The notes beneath the pieces are model-generated. The model saw only the letters and a list, made by a program, of their open reading frames with translations, had not been told where the DNA came from and did not search any database. DNA of 61,079 nt from Pseudoalteromonas sp. NBT06-2 (lineage in GTDB: Bacteria > Pseudomonadota > Gammaproteobacteria > Enterobacterales > Alteromonadaceae), in assembly GCF_002276045.1 (NCBI RefSeq), contig NZ_NQMR01000042.1:1-61079 (forward strand), in the 5' to 3' direction. A program made the position numbers and the translations under genes. Below are positions 8,348 through 18,142 of the stretch, in pieces. Each line of letters opens with the position of its first letter. Position 1 is the stretch's first letter.

Positions 8348-8635
8348 ATGGAACAATTTGTTATTGAAGCAATAAAAAAAATACTCGTGCAAGACAAAGT
8401 GCCTTCTGTCGCTTTAATAAAGGGCCACTTAAGCCAATCGGTACCTATGCCTATTATTATTTCAGTTTTAGGTAGATATAAAAGTGACCCTGATAATTTC
8501 AAAATTGATGAAAAACAATCAAATATACAAAAAGTAAAAGAAAATTCATCTCAATCTCAGCTAGATAGAATTGAAAACAAGTTAGATCAGCTTTTAACTT
8601 TATTACAAGACTCAAAAAAAATAGGTAATACATAA
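8348..8635 (+). CDS. Small helical protein with KfrA-like N terminus (hypothetical)
   Basis: A 95-residue protein I do not recognise as a named family. Residues 1-40 predict a helix-turn-helix resembling the N-terminal part of KfrA-type proteins (IKKILVQDKVPSVALIKGHLS). The C-terminal third (about residues 65-90) is an amphipathic helix typical of a short coiled coil (DRIENKLDQLLTLLQD). Its stop codon directly abuts the ATG of the DUF2310 gene (TAAATG), so the two are almost certainly translated from one message. A DNA-binding adaptor is possible but unproven. Confidence 0.7.
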   Translation: MEQFVIEAIKKILVQDKVPSVALIKGHLSQSVPMPIIISVLGRYKSDPDNFKIDEKQSNIQKVKENSSQSQLDRIENKLDQLLTLLQDSKKIGNT

Positions 8636-9409
8636 ATGTTTGTTGTTGATTTAACTTTTGATTGTTACCAAGATACGACTTTAGAGGCTGCTGAAAAGGC
8701 CATTATACGTTTAGTAAATGCCTTACGTTTTAATGGTCAAATTATTGGTGAAGAGTTTCCTACAGTGTTAAAAGATGGTTACTTTCTTACACGTGTTATG
8801 TGTCCAGAGCAAGATTCATTGCATCCACTTTATCATAGCCCTTTTGTAAAAAGCAGTTTAGAAAAACTCAATGAGGTAGGTTTATTACAGCCAAAAACAA
8901 AAGTAATAGGTCAAGATATCCATGCTAATGGTGCTGATACGTGCTCTGAATCAAGTTGCTATATTATATACACAACTTATGTTCATACATGCAGTCCTAT
9001 ATATTGTGGTGATGACTTTATGCCTGTGCCTTTATATAAAATTCCAGCTATCGCAAATGGTGATTATAAAGCGCTTATAAAATGGCAAGAAGACTGGCAA
9101 GCATGTGATCAAATTCAAATCAATGGCGCTACACGCTGTGAATTTTCTGCTATAAAAGAATTAGCTGAGATTGACAGTGATTTATACCGTCGAGGACAAA
9201 CATTAAGAAAACGTATCAGTGAATTAACTAAAAAACCTGTTTTTTATTATTTATATCGCGTGGGCGGCTTAAATAAAGTTTCTGAACAAAAAAGACAATG
9301 CCCGAGTTGTAATGGTGATTGGCGCCTAATAAAACCTTTATTCGGCTTGTTTGACTTTAAATGTGATGGTTGCGGTTTAGTTTCAAATATTTCATGGGAT
9401 CATCAATAA
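8636..9409 (+). CDS. DUF2310 zinc-ribbon protein
   Basis: A 257-residue protein. The C terminus has a four-cysteine zinc ribbon: CPSCNGDW near residue 222 and CDGCGLV near residue 244. The N-terminal 200 residues form a distinct domain with additional cysteines (TCSESSCYIIYTTYVHTCSPIYC). This matches the DUF2310 family, annotated as Zn-ribbon nucleic-acid-binding-like; the biochemical role is unknown. It begins immediately after the stop of the 95-residue upstream gene. Confidence 0.85.
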   Translation: MFVVDLTFDCYQDTTLEAAEKAIIRLVNALRFNGQIIGEEFPTVLKDGYFLTRVMCPEQDSLHPLYHSPFVKSSLEKLNEVGLLQPKTKVIGQDIHANGADTCSESSCYIIYTTYVHTCSPIYCGDDFMPVPLYKIPAIANGDYKALIKWQEDWQACDQIQINGATRCEFSAIKELAEIDSDLYRRGQTLRKRISELTKKPVFYYLYRVGGLNKVSEQKRQCPSCNGDWRLIKPLFGLFDFKCDGCGLVSNISWDHQ

Positions 9410-9429
9410 ATCACTTTTCATATCATTTT

Positions 9430-9460
9430 TGCCTACATATTATACTTGTAGGCATATATT
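9430..9460 (+). terminator. Terminator after the DUF2310 gene
   Basis: The stem TGCCTACA/TGTAGGCA (9430-9454) is followed on the plus strand by a T-rich stretch, 20 bp after the stop codon. Confidence 0.65.
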
Positions 9461-9468
9461 TATGTATT

Positions 9469-9813
9469 TTACGAGTTAATTCTCCATATATCTATTTCTT
9501 TTTTTGTTTTATCTATAAATGTTTGCAGTAAAGCCGCATAAGTTAATGCTTCGTCTAAATTTCCTTTATTAAGCGAATGCTCTACATTTTTAGCCATTTC
9601 AGCTAATGATAATGCACCAAATTGTGTTGCATTAGATTTTAAACTATGAGCATGCCTTATTGCGCTTTCATTATCATTATTAATTGTTTGCTTTAACTCT
9701 TGATTTAGACGATCGAATTCGTTGTAGCAAAAATCCAAAGTATCATTAAAATGTTCACCTAATAAAGATTTCATGCCTAAAAGGGCATCCTCATCAATAA
9801 CCATATCTTCCAT
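9469..9813 (-). CDS. Stand-alone Hpt (histidine phosphotransfer) protein
   Basis: A 114-residue four-helix protein with the Hpt signature AHSLKSNATQFGA; the phospho-accepting His is residue 56. Such proteins relay phosphate between a hybrid sensor kinase and a response regulator in the cytoplasm. GAGG precedes the chosen ATG by five bases. No kinase or regulator gene lies beside it, so its partners must be encoded elsewhere. Confidence 0.88.
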   Translation of the reverse strand: MEDMVIDEDALLGMKSLLGEHFNDTLDFCYNEFDRLNQELKQTINNDNESAIRHAHSLKSNATQFGALSLAEMAKNVEHSLNKGNLDEALTYAALLQTFIDKTKKEIDIWRINS

Positions 9814-9978
9814 AAAAACCTCATATCTGTTTAGTATATTAAAATTACCAAAACAAATTTATTCTAAATAACAGTGTAAACTCTGATCTGTTAAAAACCA
9901 AAATAAAATCCATTGTTAGTTTTATTTTAGCAGTTTAAAATATCTCTATTATTAAATAACCTATAAGTTAAAATTTAT

Positions 9979-10536
9979 ATGTCTAGACCCATTTGTAAAA
10001 GATGTCATTATCCAATAAAAACATGTGTTTGCAATGCCGTGTCAAAAGTTAATTGCCAAACTAAAATTTATGTCATGCAGCATCCTAGTGAACTAAAAGC
10101 GGCCAAAAATACAGTTAGACTGGCACAATTATGTTTACCTAGTATAGAAGTTTTTATTGGTGAAGAGCCTGATGACTTTAAATCTATAAAAAACCTCCCA
10201 CCTGAAAATACTTTTTTATTATATCCTGATGATAATGCTGTGAACATTGAAACTCTCGCTCAGAAAGATAAACAACAGATCAATTTAATTATCTTAGATG
10301 GTACGTGGAAAAAAGCATATAAATTGAAAATGAAAAATCCATGGCTGACACATTTTAAAACTCTAAGCTTTGCTAACCTACCTGAAAATCAATATATAAT
10401 AAGAAAATCAAAAAGATCTGATAGCCTTTCATCATTAGAAGCGATGGCTTATAGCTTAGAAGTACTAGAAAATATTGATACTCAAGCTTTATATAATGTA
10501 CTGAACAAAATGATGACCAATTTTATTAAAAATTGA
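9979..10536 (+). CDS. DTW-domain tRNA-uridine aminocarboxypropyltransferase
   Basis: A 185-residue protein of the TDD/DTW family, which transfers the 3-amino-3-carboxypropyl group of S-adenosylmethionine to uridine in tRNA (acp3U). The N-terminal zinc-binding cysteines are at residues 6, 9, 16 and 18 (CKRCHYPIKTCVC). The DTW-type motif here is DGTW at residues 107-110. It is shorter than E. coli TapT (about 230 residues), so it may be another DTW subgroup; I therefore give no gene symbol. It converges on a decayed GGDEF-EAL gene. Confidence 0.82.
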   Translation: MSRPICKRCHYPIKTCVCNAVSKVNCQTKIYVMQHPSELKAAKNTVRLAQLCLPSIEVFIGEEPDDFKSIKNLPPENTFLLYPDDNAVNIETLAQKDKQQINLIILDGTWKKAYKLKMKNPWLTHFKTLSFANLPENQYIIRKSKRSDSLSSLEAMAYSLEVLENIDTQALYNVLNKMMTNFIKN

Positions 10537-10538
10537 AT

Positions 10539-11223
10539 TCACCCTGTTTGTTTATAACGCTGTAACCACTGAAAGTAATCCGCAAAAGGCATAGGTTTGC
10601 CAAAATAATATCCCTGAGCGATTTCACAGCCATATTGTTTTAGTATGTTTGCTATGTTTTCATTTTCAACACATCCCTCTAGTGTTGCATTTACTAAAAA
10701 TGCATATTGCTCAATTAAATCACTCGGAATTTCATCGTATAAAATAACAGCTAAAGATTCATCGTTAAATCGGGATATATGGTTTGGTCTACTATTATCT
10801 TTATTATCTATACTTGCTAAATCTAAACCTGACAATTGTACATTTAACTGTTTTGCCACTGCAGTTAAATAATCATTTTCATGTCGAATTCCAAAGCTTG
10901 AACGGGCATCAGTAAGTAGTTGGTTTTATAATTCTTAAAGTGTGCTTTTTTTATCTTCTTGTAATTGTGCTAATTGTTTTTGTAAAACTAAACGGTTAGG
11001 TAATCCAATGACAGGATCGTGAGTGGAACAGTAAATTTGTTTTAATTCTTTTTCTATAACGCTCAGAAAAAGCGAAAGAAATTAATTAAATTTGAATTGA
11101 TTCTACTGGAGGTAATGATGAAATATCGGTATCAGCATAACTAGGCAGGCTAAAAAATAATAAAAAACTGATAAGATAAAAACAGCCGTCTTTGTAAGAT
11201 CATACTCGTACCCATAAAAACAT
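10539..11223 (-). pseudogene. Decayed GGDEF-EAL (cyclic-di-GMP) signalling gene
   Basis: Three remnants lie in order on the minus strand. Near 11223-11080 a signal-peptide-like segment (YLISFLLFFSLPSYA) appears, out of frame with the nearest ATG. Near 11075-10940 a coiled linker is followed by HDPVIGLPNRLVLQKQLAQL, the conserved start of a GGDEF domain, ending in a stop within the domain. At 10859-10539 an ORF of 106 codons encodes the end of an EAL domain (CEIAQGYYFGKPMP). The GGDEF catalytic core and most of the EAL domain are missing, so the product cannot make or degrade cyclic-di-GMP. Confidence 0.82.
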
Positions 11224-11320
11224 CCTTGATACAAGTATGGAGCTTTATAAAAATGTGCCATGTAAAACATGAGAAAAAGTGAAATTTTTTATAACGCTTA
11301 TATATTAAAATTTTATAGCG

Positions 11321-11908
11321 CTATGATTCATCATCACTGATCCTGCTAGCTACAGCTCCTCTCTGATCTTTATATTTAGCATCTTTACGTGCATTGTAAG
11401 GTTTTTCTGCTGGGCTAGACATAGTTTCAAAACTCAATGCACCAATTTTCATTTTAGGCCTTAGCGCTAAAGGTAATTTTCCTGAGTTATAAAACTCTAA
11501 AACAATATTGCCTGACCAACCAGGATCTATTCTATGAGCGGTAACATGTACCATAAGGCCTAAACGCGCTAAAGAAGAGCGACCATCTAGCCAACCAACG
11601 ATATCCGATGGCAAGGTAACCGATTCAAAGGTCATTGCTAGAGCAAGTTCACCTGGATGCAAATAAAAAGCTTCATCATCATTAATGATAATTTCATCAC
11701 TCATAATTGCTTCCATTGATTTATTGACTTCATATTTAGGTCCACTTAAATCAATGTAAGGCATCGCATGTTCTTTAAAAACTCTAAATTTATTACCAAG
11801 CCTTAAATCAACTGTAATGCCTGAAATCATATCTTCAGTCGGTTTGGGTGTAATTTTAATATGTTTTGTTTGTAAACTTTCTTTGATATGAAGATCTGAT
11901 AATCTCAT
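11321..11908 (-). CDS. dcd: dCTP deaminase
   Basis: Dcd deaminates dCTP to dUTP, the main source of dUMP for thymidylate synthesis in gammaproteobacteria. At 195 residues it matches the E. coli enzyme (193). The diagnostic active-site stretch is present: [11 protein letters not shown], the [15 protein letters not shown] segment with the catalytic Glu, and the C-terminal QRGA motif. It lies 62 bp downstream of apbC on the same strand, an arrangement also found in relatives (apbC-dcd). Confidence 0.95.
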   Translation of the reverse strand: MRLSDLHIKESLQTKHIKITPKPTEDMISGITVDLRLGNKFRVFKEHAMPYIDLSGPKYEVNKSMEAIMSDEIIINDDEAFYLHPGELALAMTFESVTLPSDIVGWLDGRSSLARLGLMVHVTAHRIDPGWSGNIVLEFYNSGKLPLALRPKMKIGALSFETMSSPAEKPYNARKDAKYKDQRGAVASRISDDES

Positions 11909-11970
11909 TACTAATTTTAGCCTTTTATTTTGAAAACAACCCGTTAGATCATTTAATTAATTATTAAAAT

Positions 11971-13101
11971 TTAATCATCTGTAATAATGATTTCAACGTT
12001 GCTCTTATTTACGTGATGATAATATAACTGGCTTGCCACTAATCTTGCTGCTTGTCGATAATGTTCACTAATATCTAATGTTGATTCAGCAGCAATCATT
12101 TTACCTTGTTCGCCATACTCTCGAATAGCCAATTGTAAGGGGATCTCTGCTAATAAAGGTACGCCATACCTATGTGCCATTTTCTTACCACCATCTTGAC
12201 CAAATATATGACTCGTTTGTCCACAATGAGTACAAATAAAATGACTCATATTCTCAATTAAGCCCAATATTGGCACATTTACTTTTTCAAACATTGCAAT
12301 GCCTTTTTGTGCATCAGCTAAAGCAAGATCTTGTGGTGTTGTTATGATAATAGCACCACTCGTAGGGACTTTTTGCGACATTGTTAATTGAATATCACCA
12401 GTACCAGGCGGCATATCTACAATAAGATAATCCAATTCTCCCCAGTCAGTCTCATTTAATAACTGACTTAAAGCACCTGAAGCCATAGGACCACGCCAAA
12501 CCATTGCACTTTCAGCTGGTACTAAAAATCCTATTGATTGGGATTTTATGCCATCTTTAACGAAAGGTAACATGGTTTTTTTATCTTTCGCCTGAGGTTT
12601 TTCACCTTCAAGGCCTAATAAAATAGGAATGGAAGGCCCATATATATCAGCATCTAAAATCCCCACCTTTGCCCCTTCACATTTCAATGAAACAGCTAAA
12701 TTAACAGCTGTAGTCGATTTACCTACCCCCCCTTTTCCTGATGCAACTAAAACAATGTGTTTAATGTGATGGATTTTTGCAGGTTCTTTCAATTTGCACG
12801 TTAAAGTTAATTCAACTTTTACAGCTAACTTTTCAATTAAAAAACTTTCTAAGCGGCCTTTTTCTCCAGTTGCAGGAAAGTTCAATTCTAATGTTAATTT
12901 TATAGCATCTAAAAAATCATTTCTTCTTTGGAGGTTCAACTCGACTATTGAGCTGCAATCAAGCAGACCAATCGGGAATACATCACTACGATAATCTTCA
13001 AGGGATTTTTCCAAAAAAACTTCGAAGTCACATTCTTGTGGTGTTTTTTTATGCTTTTTTTGCGATTTTGAATGATTAAATAACTTATTTAAACTAAACA
13101 T
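11971..13101 (-). CDS. apbC: Iron-sulfur cluster carrier ATPase ApbC/Mrp
   Basis: ApbC binds and delivers Fe-S clusters to apoproteins. The 376-residue protein has a diverged N-terminal FSCA/DUF59-like region and a P-loop with the deviant Walker A GKGGVGKST at residues 122-130. The family motif DADIYGPSIP follows, and a C-terminal CTHC pair bridges the cluster at the dimer interface. It is divergent from metG with 144 bp between them, the conserved metG-apbC arrangement of E. coli. Confidence 0.95.
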   Translation of the reverse strand: MFSLNKLFNHSKSQKKHKKTPQECDFEVFLEKSLEDYRSDVFPIGLLDCSSIVELNLQRRNDFLDAIKLTLELNFPATGEKGRLESFLIEKLAVKVELTLTCKLKEPAKIHHIKHIVLVASGKGGVGKSTTAVNLAVSLKCEGAKVGILDADIYGPSIPILLGLEGEKPQAKDKKTMLPFVKDGIKSQSIGFLVPAESAMVWRGPMASGALSQLLNETDWGELDYLIVDMPPGTGDIQLTMSQKVPTSGAIIITTPQDLALADAQKGIAMFEKVNVPILGLIENMSHFICTHCGQTSHIFGQDGGKKMAHRYGVPLLAEIPLQLAIREYGEQGKMIAAESTLDISEHYRQAARLVASQLYYHHVNKSNVEIIITDD

Positions 13102-13245
13102 GATGAGAAATTCGAGTTTCTGTAATGAAAAATGCTGTTAAATTATGTAACATTCACGGTATTAAAACCAGTCTGTGCTTAAAATACTTATAAATTACAT
13201 TTTTAAGTATAAAAGCAAATTAAATAACATACGGTAAAAAAACTT

Positions 13246-15273
13246 ATGGCACCTAGAAAAATCCTCATCACAAGCGCGCTTCCTTACGCGAATGGCCCGA
13301 CTCATCTTGGCCATATGCTGGAATATATCCAGACTGATATTTGGTCTCGCTTCCAAAAGCTTAGAGGCCATGAAGCATATTATGTTTGTGCTGATGATGC
13401 TCACGGTACGCCAATCATGCTAAACGCTCAAAAACAAGGCATTACACCTGAAGAAATGGTTGCTGCTGTTAGTTTTGAAAGACAAAGAGACTTTGCTGAT
13501 TTTAATATCAAATTTGATAATTATCACAGTACACACTCTGAAGAAAACAAAGAACTTAGCTCTTTAATTTACACGCGATTAAATGATGCTGGTTTCATAA
13601 AGAAGCGTACTATTGAGCAATTATTTGATCCTGAAAAATCTATTTTCTTACCTGATAGATTTGTAACAGGGACTTGCCCTAGTTGTGATTCAGTAGATCA
13701 AAATGGTGATAGCTGTGATTCATGTGGTGCTACCTATAGCCCTACGGAGCTAAAACACCCTAAATCAGTTATGTCAGGTGCTACTCCTGTACTTAAAGAT
13801 TCAGAGCACTTCTTCTTTGATTTGCCTGCATTTGAAGGCATGTTAAAAGAATGGTTGTATTCTGGTTCTATACAAGAAGAAATGGCGAATAAACTACAAG
13901 AGTGGTTTACTGATGGATTACAACAATGGGATATTAGCCGAGATGCACCTTATTTTGGTTTCGAGATCCCAGATGAACCAGGTAAATACTTTTATGTTTG
14001 GTTAGATGCGCCAATTGGTTACATGGCAAGTTTTAAAAATCTATGTGATAAATCAGATCTTAATTTCGAAGAGTTTTGGGATGAAAATTCAAAAGCAGAG
14101 TTATATCACTTCATTGGTAAAGATATTATTTATTTCCATAGCTTATTTTGGCCTGCAATGCTTGATGGCGCTAAATTTCGTAAACCAACAAATGTATTTG
14201 CCCATGGCTTTGTAACGGTTAATGGCGCAAAGATGTCAAAATCTAAAGGCACATTTATTAAAGCCCGTACTTATTTAGAACACTTAAATCCTGAGTACTT
14301 ACGCTATTATTTCGCCGCTAAGCTTAATTCTGGCATTACAGATTTTGACTTAAATTTAGAAGACTTTGCACAACGTGTAAATTCAGATCTCGTTGGTAAA
14401 GTTGTCAATATCGCAAGTCGTTGTGCTGGATTCATAACTAAGAAGTTCGATGGCAAGTTAAGCGATACAATAATGGATCAAGCATTATTTACAGAGTTCC
14501 AAGATGCGTCAGAATCAATTGCAAATAGCTATGAAAATAGAGAATTTGGTCGCGCTATTAGAGAAGTAATGGCATTAGCCGATAAAGCGAATCAGTTTAT
14601 AGATACAAATGCGCCTTGGGTATTAATTAAGAATGAAAATACACAAGAACAAGCACATCAAGTGTGTTCTTTAGGTATCAACTTATTCCGCTTATTAATG
14701 GTTTACTTAAAACCTGTCCTACCAGAAATGGCAAAAAACGTTGAAGCTTTCTTAAATGAAAAGTTAACTTGGAAAAGTGCTAAAACACAATTAACAGGAC
14801 ATGAAATCACTAAATTCAAAGCATTAATGCAACGTGTTGAAATGGATAAAGTGAATGCTATGTTAGATGATTCAAAAGAAAGTCTTGAAGCTGTTCCAAA
14901 AACAATAATAGACCCTAACAGTCCTTTAGCAAAAGACCCTATTACTAATGAGATTGAATTTGATGACTTTGCAAAAATAGATTTACGTGTTGCTTTAATT
15001 GCTAAAGCTGAGCATGTCAAAGGTGCAGATAAACTGCTGAAATTAACACTCGATTTAGGCGGTGAAACACGTCAAGTTTTTGCTGGTATCAAATCTGCCT
15101 ATCAGCCAGAGGATATTGAAGGTAAGCTAACTGTTATGGTAGCAAACCTAAAACCTCGTAAAATGCGCTTTGGAATGTCTGAAGGAATGGTATTAGCAGC
15201 TGGTCCTGGAGGGAAGGAAATTTACATCCTAAACCCTGACGAGGGTTCTCATCCTGGCATGCGAGTAATGTAA
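13246..15273 (+). CDS. metG: Methionine-tRNA ligase
   Basis: MetRS charges tRNA-Met. The 675-residue, dimer-type enzyme has the class I signature HLGH at residues 20-23 and KMSKS at 329-333. Between them is the zinc knuckle [18 protein letters not shown] (about residues 145-162). The last 110 residues form the EMAP-II-like tRNA-binding domain ([10 protein letters not shown]...[10 protein letters not shown]). It is full length compared with E. coli (677). It is followed by a clear terminator, so it is a single-gene unit. Confidence 0.97.
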   Translation: MAPRKILITSALPYANGPTHLGHMLEYIQTDIWSRFQKLRGHEAYYVCADDAHGTPIMLNAQKQGITPEEMVAAVSFERQRDFADFNIKFDNYHSTHSEENKELSSLIYTRLNDAGFIKKRTIEQLFDPEKSIFLPDRFVTGTCPSCDSVDQNGDSCDSCGATYSPTELKHPKSVMSGATPVLKDSEHFFFDLPAFEGMLKEWLYSGSIQEEMANKLQEWFTDGLQQWDISRDAPYFGFEIPDEPGKYFYVWLDAPIGYMASFKNLCDKSDLNFEEFWDENSKAELYHFIGKDIIYFHSLFWPAMLDGAKFRKPTNVFAHGFVTVNGAKMSKSKGTFIKARTYLEHLNPEYLRYYFAAKLNSGITDFDLNLEDFAQRVNSDLVGKVVNIASRCAGFITKKFDGKLSDTIMDQALFTEFQDASESIANSYENREFGRAIREVMALADKANQFIDTNAPWVLIKNENTQEQAHQVCSLGINLFRLLMVYLKPVLPEMAKNVEAFLNEKLTWKSAKTQLTGHEITKFKALMQRVEMDKVNAMLDDSKESLEAVPKTIIDPNSPLAKDPITNEIEFDDFAKIDLRVALIAKAEHVKGADKLLKLTLDLGGETRQVFAGIKSAYQPEDIEGKLTVMVANLKPRKMRFGMSEGMVLAAGPGGKEIYILNPDEGSHPGMRVM

Positions 15274-15297
15274 ACTCATATAACTTTATTTATACTT

Positions 15298-15342
15298 TTA
15301 GGCACAGTTATAACATTAGTAACGGTGCCTAATACATTTTTA
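15298..15342 (+). terminator. metG terminator
   Basis: The stem TTAGGCAC...GTGCCTAA (15298-15332), extended by GTTA/TAAC inside, is followed by TACATTTTTAC. It begins 25 bp after the metG stop. The remaining gap to 15598 is AT-rich and shows nothing else. Confidence 0.75.
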
Positions 15343-15598
15343 CTAATACCATTGTCTGAGTTCCCTTCATTCACTTTAATAGCTTTTAAATATTATTAAT
15401 ATTTACTCTGTAAAATAAATCTAAATCAGATAGTATAGGATCATAAAATTGGGGTAAGTTATTGTATTAAAAATTAAAATGAATTATCAATGTAGTTAAT
15501 TCATGATTTTAAGTGTTCTAAACTACATTAGACCTTATATTCTATTTAGTTATACAATAAAGCTTGATTCTAAAGTAGAAAAAAAACATAGGACTATC

Positions 15599-17176
15599 AT
15601 GTCAGCTCATTACGCACAAATAAAAAAAATATGTGATGCACTTTCTGATACTAAGGAAGGATTATCTTTAGATCGCATTTTTGAACAAACCCAATTACCT
15701 AAATCTGAAGTAATCATTCACTATAAAAAATGGCGAAATGAAGCTGCTAATGATTCAGCTCAAATCAATCTTAATCCCAATGTCAATAAACAAACTTTTA
15801 GTAATGAGTTTTTAGATGCATTTAAAACTGAAGTAACTAGTCAGGCTGAAACTTTAAATAAAACGACAAAACAACAATTAGAATTTTCTTTAGAAATTGA
15901 ACGAAATACGGCTTCAAGTCTGCAAGAGTCAGAAAATAGAGTTAGACAATTAACGCAACAAATCTCTAAGTTAGATACAAATATAAATCAGCAAAAATTA
16001 AAATATCATAACGAAATTAATGATTTACAAAAAACATTAAAAACAACTACTATTGAGCTTACAGATAGCTACGAAAATAAAATTACACAGCTAGATGAAT
16101 CTAATAAAAAAAGCATTAACGAGCTGACTAAAAATTTCGAAGTTAAAATAGAACAATTAAACCAAGAAATTGAAACAATCTCTTTAGCCTCAAAAGATTT
16201 TGAAAATGAGGTCGCATCAAATAAACATATTCATAATGAACAAATATCAGACTTAGAAAATCGTTTTAAAATTCAAGTTGAACAACAGACTTTAGCACAT
16301 AAAAATGAGTCAATTTCTTTAGTCGAGATCTATGAAAAAAAACTAGCTGCACTGACCCAAAGTTTTGAAATTAAATTAAATGAAATAAACCAGAAGCATA
16401 GTTTATCAACTCAATCACTAACTCATGATTATGAATCAAAAATTACAGAGTTAACACAAGACAAAGAATCTCATATAGCACAAGCAAAAGAGTCTTATGC
16501 AACTGAAATTTATCAACTAAAAAATGAAGTAAAAAGTAAAGCTAACTTACTAACAACAACTCACAACTGTTTAAATGAAACACAAATTGAAAACGATAAA
16601 TTACGATCTCAGTCATCCGACTTCCAAAAAGACTTAAAACTAAAAACAGTAAGACTAGATGATGCACTAGAGGCTAAAACATTACTACAGACAGCACTAA
16701 AAAAAACAGAAGATAGAGTTTATGATTTAAAAGAAAAAAATACATCTGCTAATGAGTATAATCAAAGTTTAAATGATACGTTAAAAGCCCAAAAGGAAAC
16801 CGTAGAAAAAGCACAGAAATTATCCGAAGCCGCAAAAACAGCCTTGAAAAACATGAAACAAGAAAACCAAAAGTTAATTGAACAAATGAATTTTATCAGA
16901 AATAATTCAACATCTACTCTAGAAAGGTTAACTAACAAATCTGAGCAAGCAATAAACAAAATTAAAAGCTTAGAAGAAAAATTGATTAGTGAACAAACTG
17001 TGGGTTATCAGGCTAAATCTGAAAATGAAAGATTAATGGAGCAGCTTGATTTTATAAAACAAAATTCAAGCACTACATTTGAAAGGCTAACCAGAAGTGC
17101 AGAACAAGCCATGGCTAAGGTAAGGCTCTTAGAAAAAGAAAATTCTGACTTAAAAGACAATTTAACTGCTACCTAA
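15599..17176 (+). CDS. KfrA-like long coiled-coil protein
   Basis: A 525-residue protein: an N-terminal domain of about 50 residues resembling the KfrA DNA-binding helix-turn-helix (YAQIKKICDALSD...IIHYKKWR), then an almost uninterrupted coiled coil rich in Lys, Glu, Gln and Asn. Near the C terminus two segments of about 45 residues are near-duplicates (EQMNFIRNNSTSTLERLTNK and EQLDFIKQNSSTTFERLTR). An in-frame ATG at 15503 would add 32 residues unlike the family, so I start at 15599. KfrA proteins bind DNA and form filaments on plasmids; a chromosomal organising or cytoskeletal role here is inference. It overlaps the convergent acetyltransferase gene by 4 bp. Confidence 0.8.
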   Translation: MSAHYAQIKKICDALSDTKEGLSLDRIFEQTQLPKSEVIIHYKKWRNEAANDSAQINLNPNVNKQTFSNEFLDAFKTEVTSQAETLNKTTKQQLEFSLEIERNTASSLQESENRVRQLTQQISKLDTNINQQKLKYHNEINDLQKTLKTTTIELTDSYENKITQLDESNKKSINELTKNFEVKIEQLNQEIETISLASKDFENEVASNKHIHNEQISDLENRFKIQVEQQTLAHKNESISLVEIYEKKLAALTQSFEIKLNEINQKHSLSTQSLTHDYESKITELTQDKESHIAQAKESYATEIYQLKNEVKSKANLLTTTHNCLNETQIENDKLRSQSSDFQKDLKLKTVRLDDALEAKTLLQTALKKTEDRVYDLKEKNTSANEYNQSLNDTLKAQKETVEKAQKLSEAAKTALKNMKQENQKLIEQMNFIRNNSTSTLERLTNKSEQAINKIKSLEEKLISEQTVGYQAKSENERLMEQLDFIKQNSSTTFERLTRSAEQAMAKVRLLEKENSDLKDNLTAT

Positions 17177-17691
17177 AGTGATTTCACTTTGACTGCAGGG
17201 TTACCCAGATAGAGACTATCAGGATCAACATCTTTACTAACCACACTACCGGCACCTATTACACTATTATCTCCAATTGTCACACCAGGCAGAATAATAA
17301 CACCTGCAGCAACCCAGACATTTTTTCCTATCTGAATATTTGTTGCATAATTATACTTATTTAATCTTTCTTGTGGGTTAACATCATGTGATACCGTCAG
17401 TATTTGTACATTTGGACCAATAAGCGTATCTTGACCTATATTTACCTCTGCTCCATCTAATATCGTACAATTAATATTGATAAAAACACGATCGCCTAAA
17501 AATATTCCATCTGCATAATCACAATGAAAACCAGATTCTATAAATACATCTTGACCACATGAACCAAAAATAGACTTCAACCGTTTTAGGTTGCCCTTAC
17601 TAGGGCTCTTACTAAATAAACGACAAACTTCGTGTACTTGCTTTCTTGTTTGAAGACGCTCAGGAGATAAACTATCAAAACGCTTTTTCAT
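17173..17691 (-). CDS. Maltose/galactoside O-acetyltransferase-like hexapeptide-repeat enzyme
   Basis: A 172-residue acetyl-CoA-dependent O-acetyltransferase of the LacA/Maa type. An N-terminal helical Mac segment (residues 1-50) is followed by left-handed beta-helix hexapeptide repeats. These carry the catalytic His in VSHDVNPQER and the closing IGAGSVVSKDVDPDSLYLGNPA. The acceptor sugar cannot be told. Its stop codon overlaps that of the coiled-coil gene. Confidence 0.85.
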   Translation of the reverse strand: MKKRFDSLSPERLQTRKQVHEVCRLFSKSPSKGNLKRLKSIFGSCGQDVFIESGFHCDYADGIFLGDRVFININCTILDGAEVNIGQDTLIGPNVQILTVSHDVNPQERLNKYNYATNIQIGKNVWVAAGVIILPGVTIGDNSVIGAGSVVSKDVDPDSLYLGNPAVKVKSL

Positions 17692-17825
17692 TTATATATT
17701 CCCAAATCAAAGGACGCTAATTAAATCATGAATAAAGCTAAGAGCAAAATATTTATCTCACTTTATCTATAATAGGTAAACCTATGTCACTTTACTGATG
17801 GTATCATTGTAACTTCGCTTTGGCC

Positions 17826-18141
17826 TATACCCAAACCACTTCAAGATGCAGGATTCAGTTGGAATTAGAAATACTTTAGGCAAGGCATTGATTGAAGAAC
17901 ATGGTTATTCCCTTTTCAAAATCAATAACGCTGCATAAAGTATTTATAAACCAACCTTACAGGGACTTCTGAGCAAATCATGCTCGTTGTTGCCTGCATG
18001 GATGTAGGTACTAGAGCAATGCAGGAGCATATTGCCGGTCCATCTTTTTTTAAGGGAGTAACCATTAATGCAAAGATGCGCCTAGATCATGAATTGCTCA
18101 GCAGTCCTGAACCTCACATCTTGAAGTGGCTTGGGTATATA
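17826..18141 (+). repeat. Palindromic repeat element A (two-armed)
   Basis: A 316-bp element bounded by inverted repeats of about 34 bp: TATACCCAAACCACTTCA...TTCAG on the left, and the complement of TATACCCAAGCCACTTCA...TTCAG on the right. Arm 1 (to about 17960) pairs through ATACTTTA/TAAAGTAT and an inner ATTGATT/AATCAAT, with tip motif ATGGTTATTCCCTT at 17901-17914. Arm 2 has CTGAGCAA/TTGCTCAG and the same tip motif inverted at 18052-18065. No ORF is conserved. It lies in the 1044-bp gap between the acetyltransferase and grpE. Confidence 0.8.
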
Positions 18142-18142
18142 C

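Noticed and set aside
13195..13404. Minus-strand ORF overlapping the apbC-metG gap and the metG start
   Set aside because: Antisense to conserved metG codons, with no ribosome site and no family resemblance.
15503..15598. N-terminal extension of the coiled-coil protein
   Set aside because: The 32 extra residues are unlike the rest, lack a ribosome site, and the KfrA-like domain begins at the later ATG.
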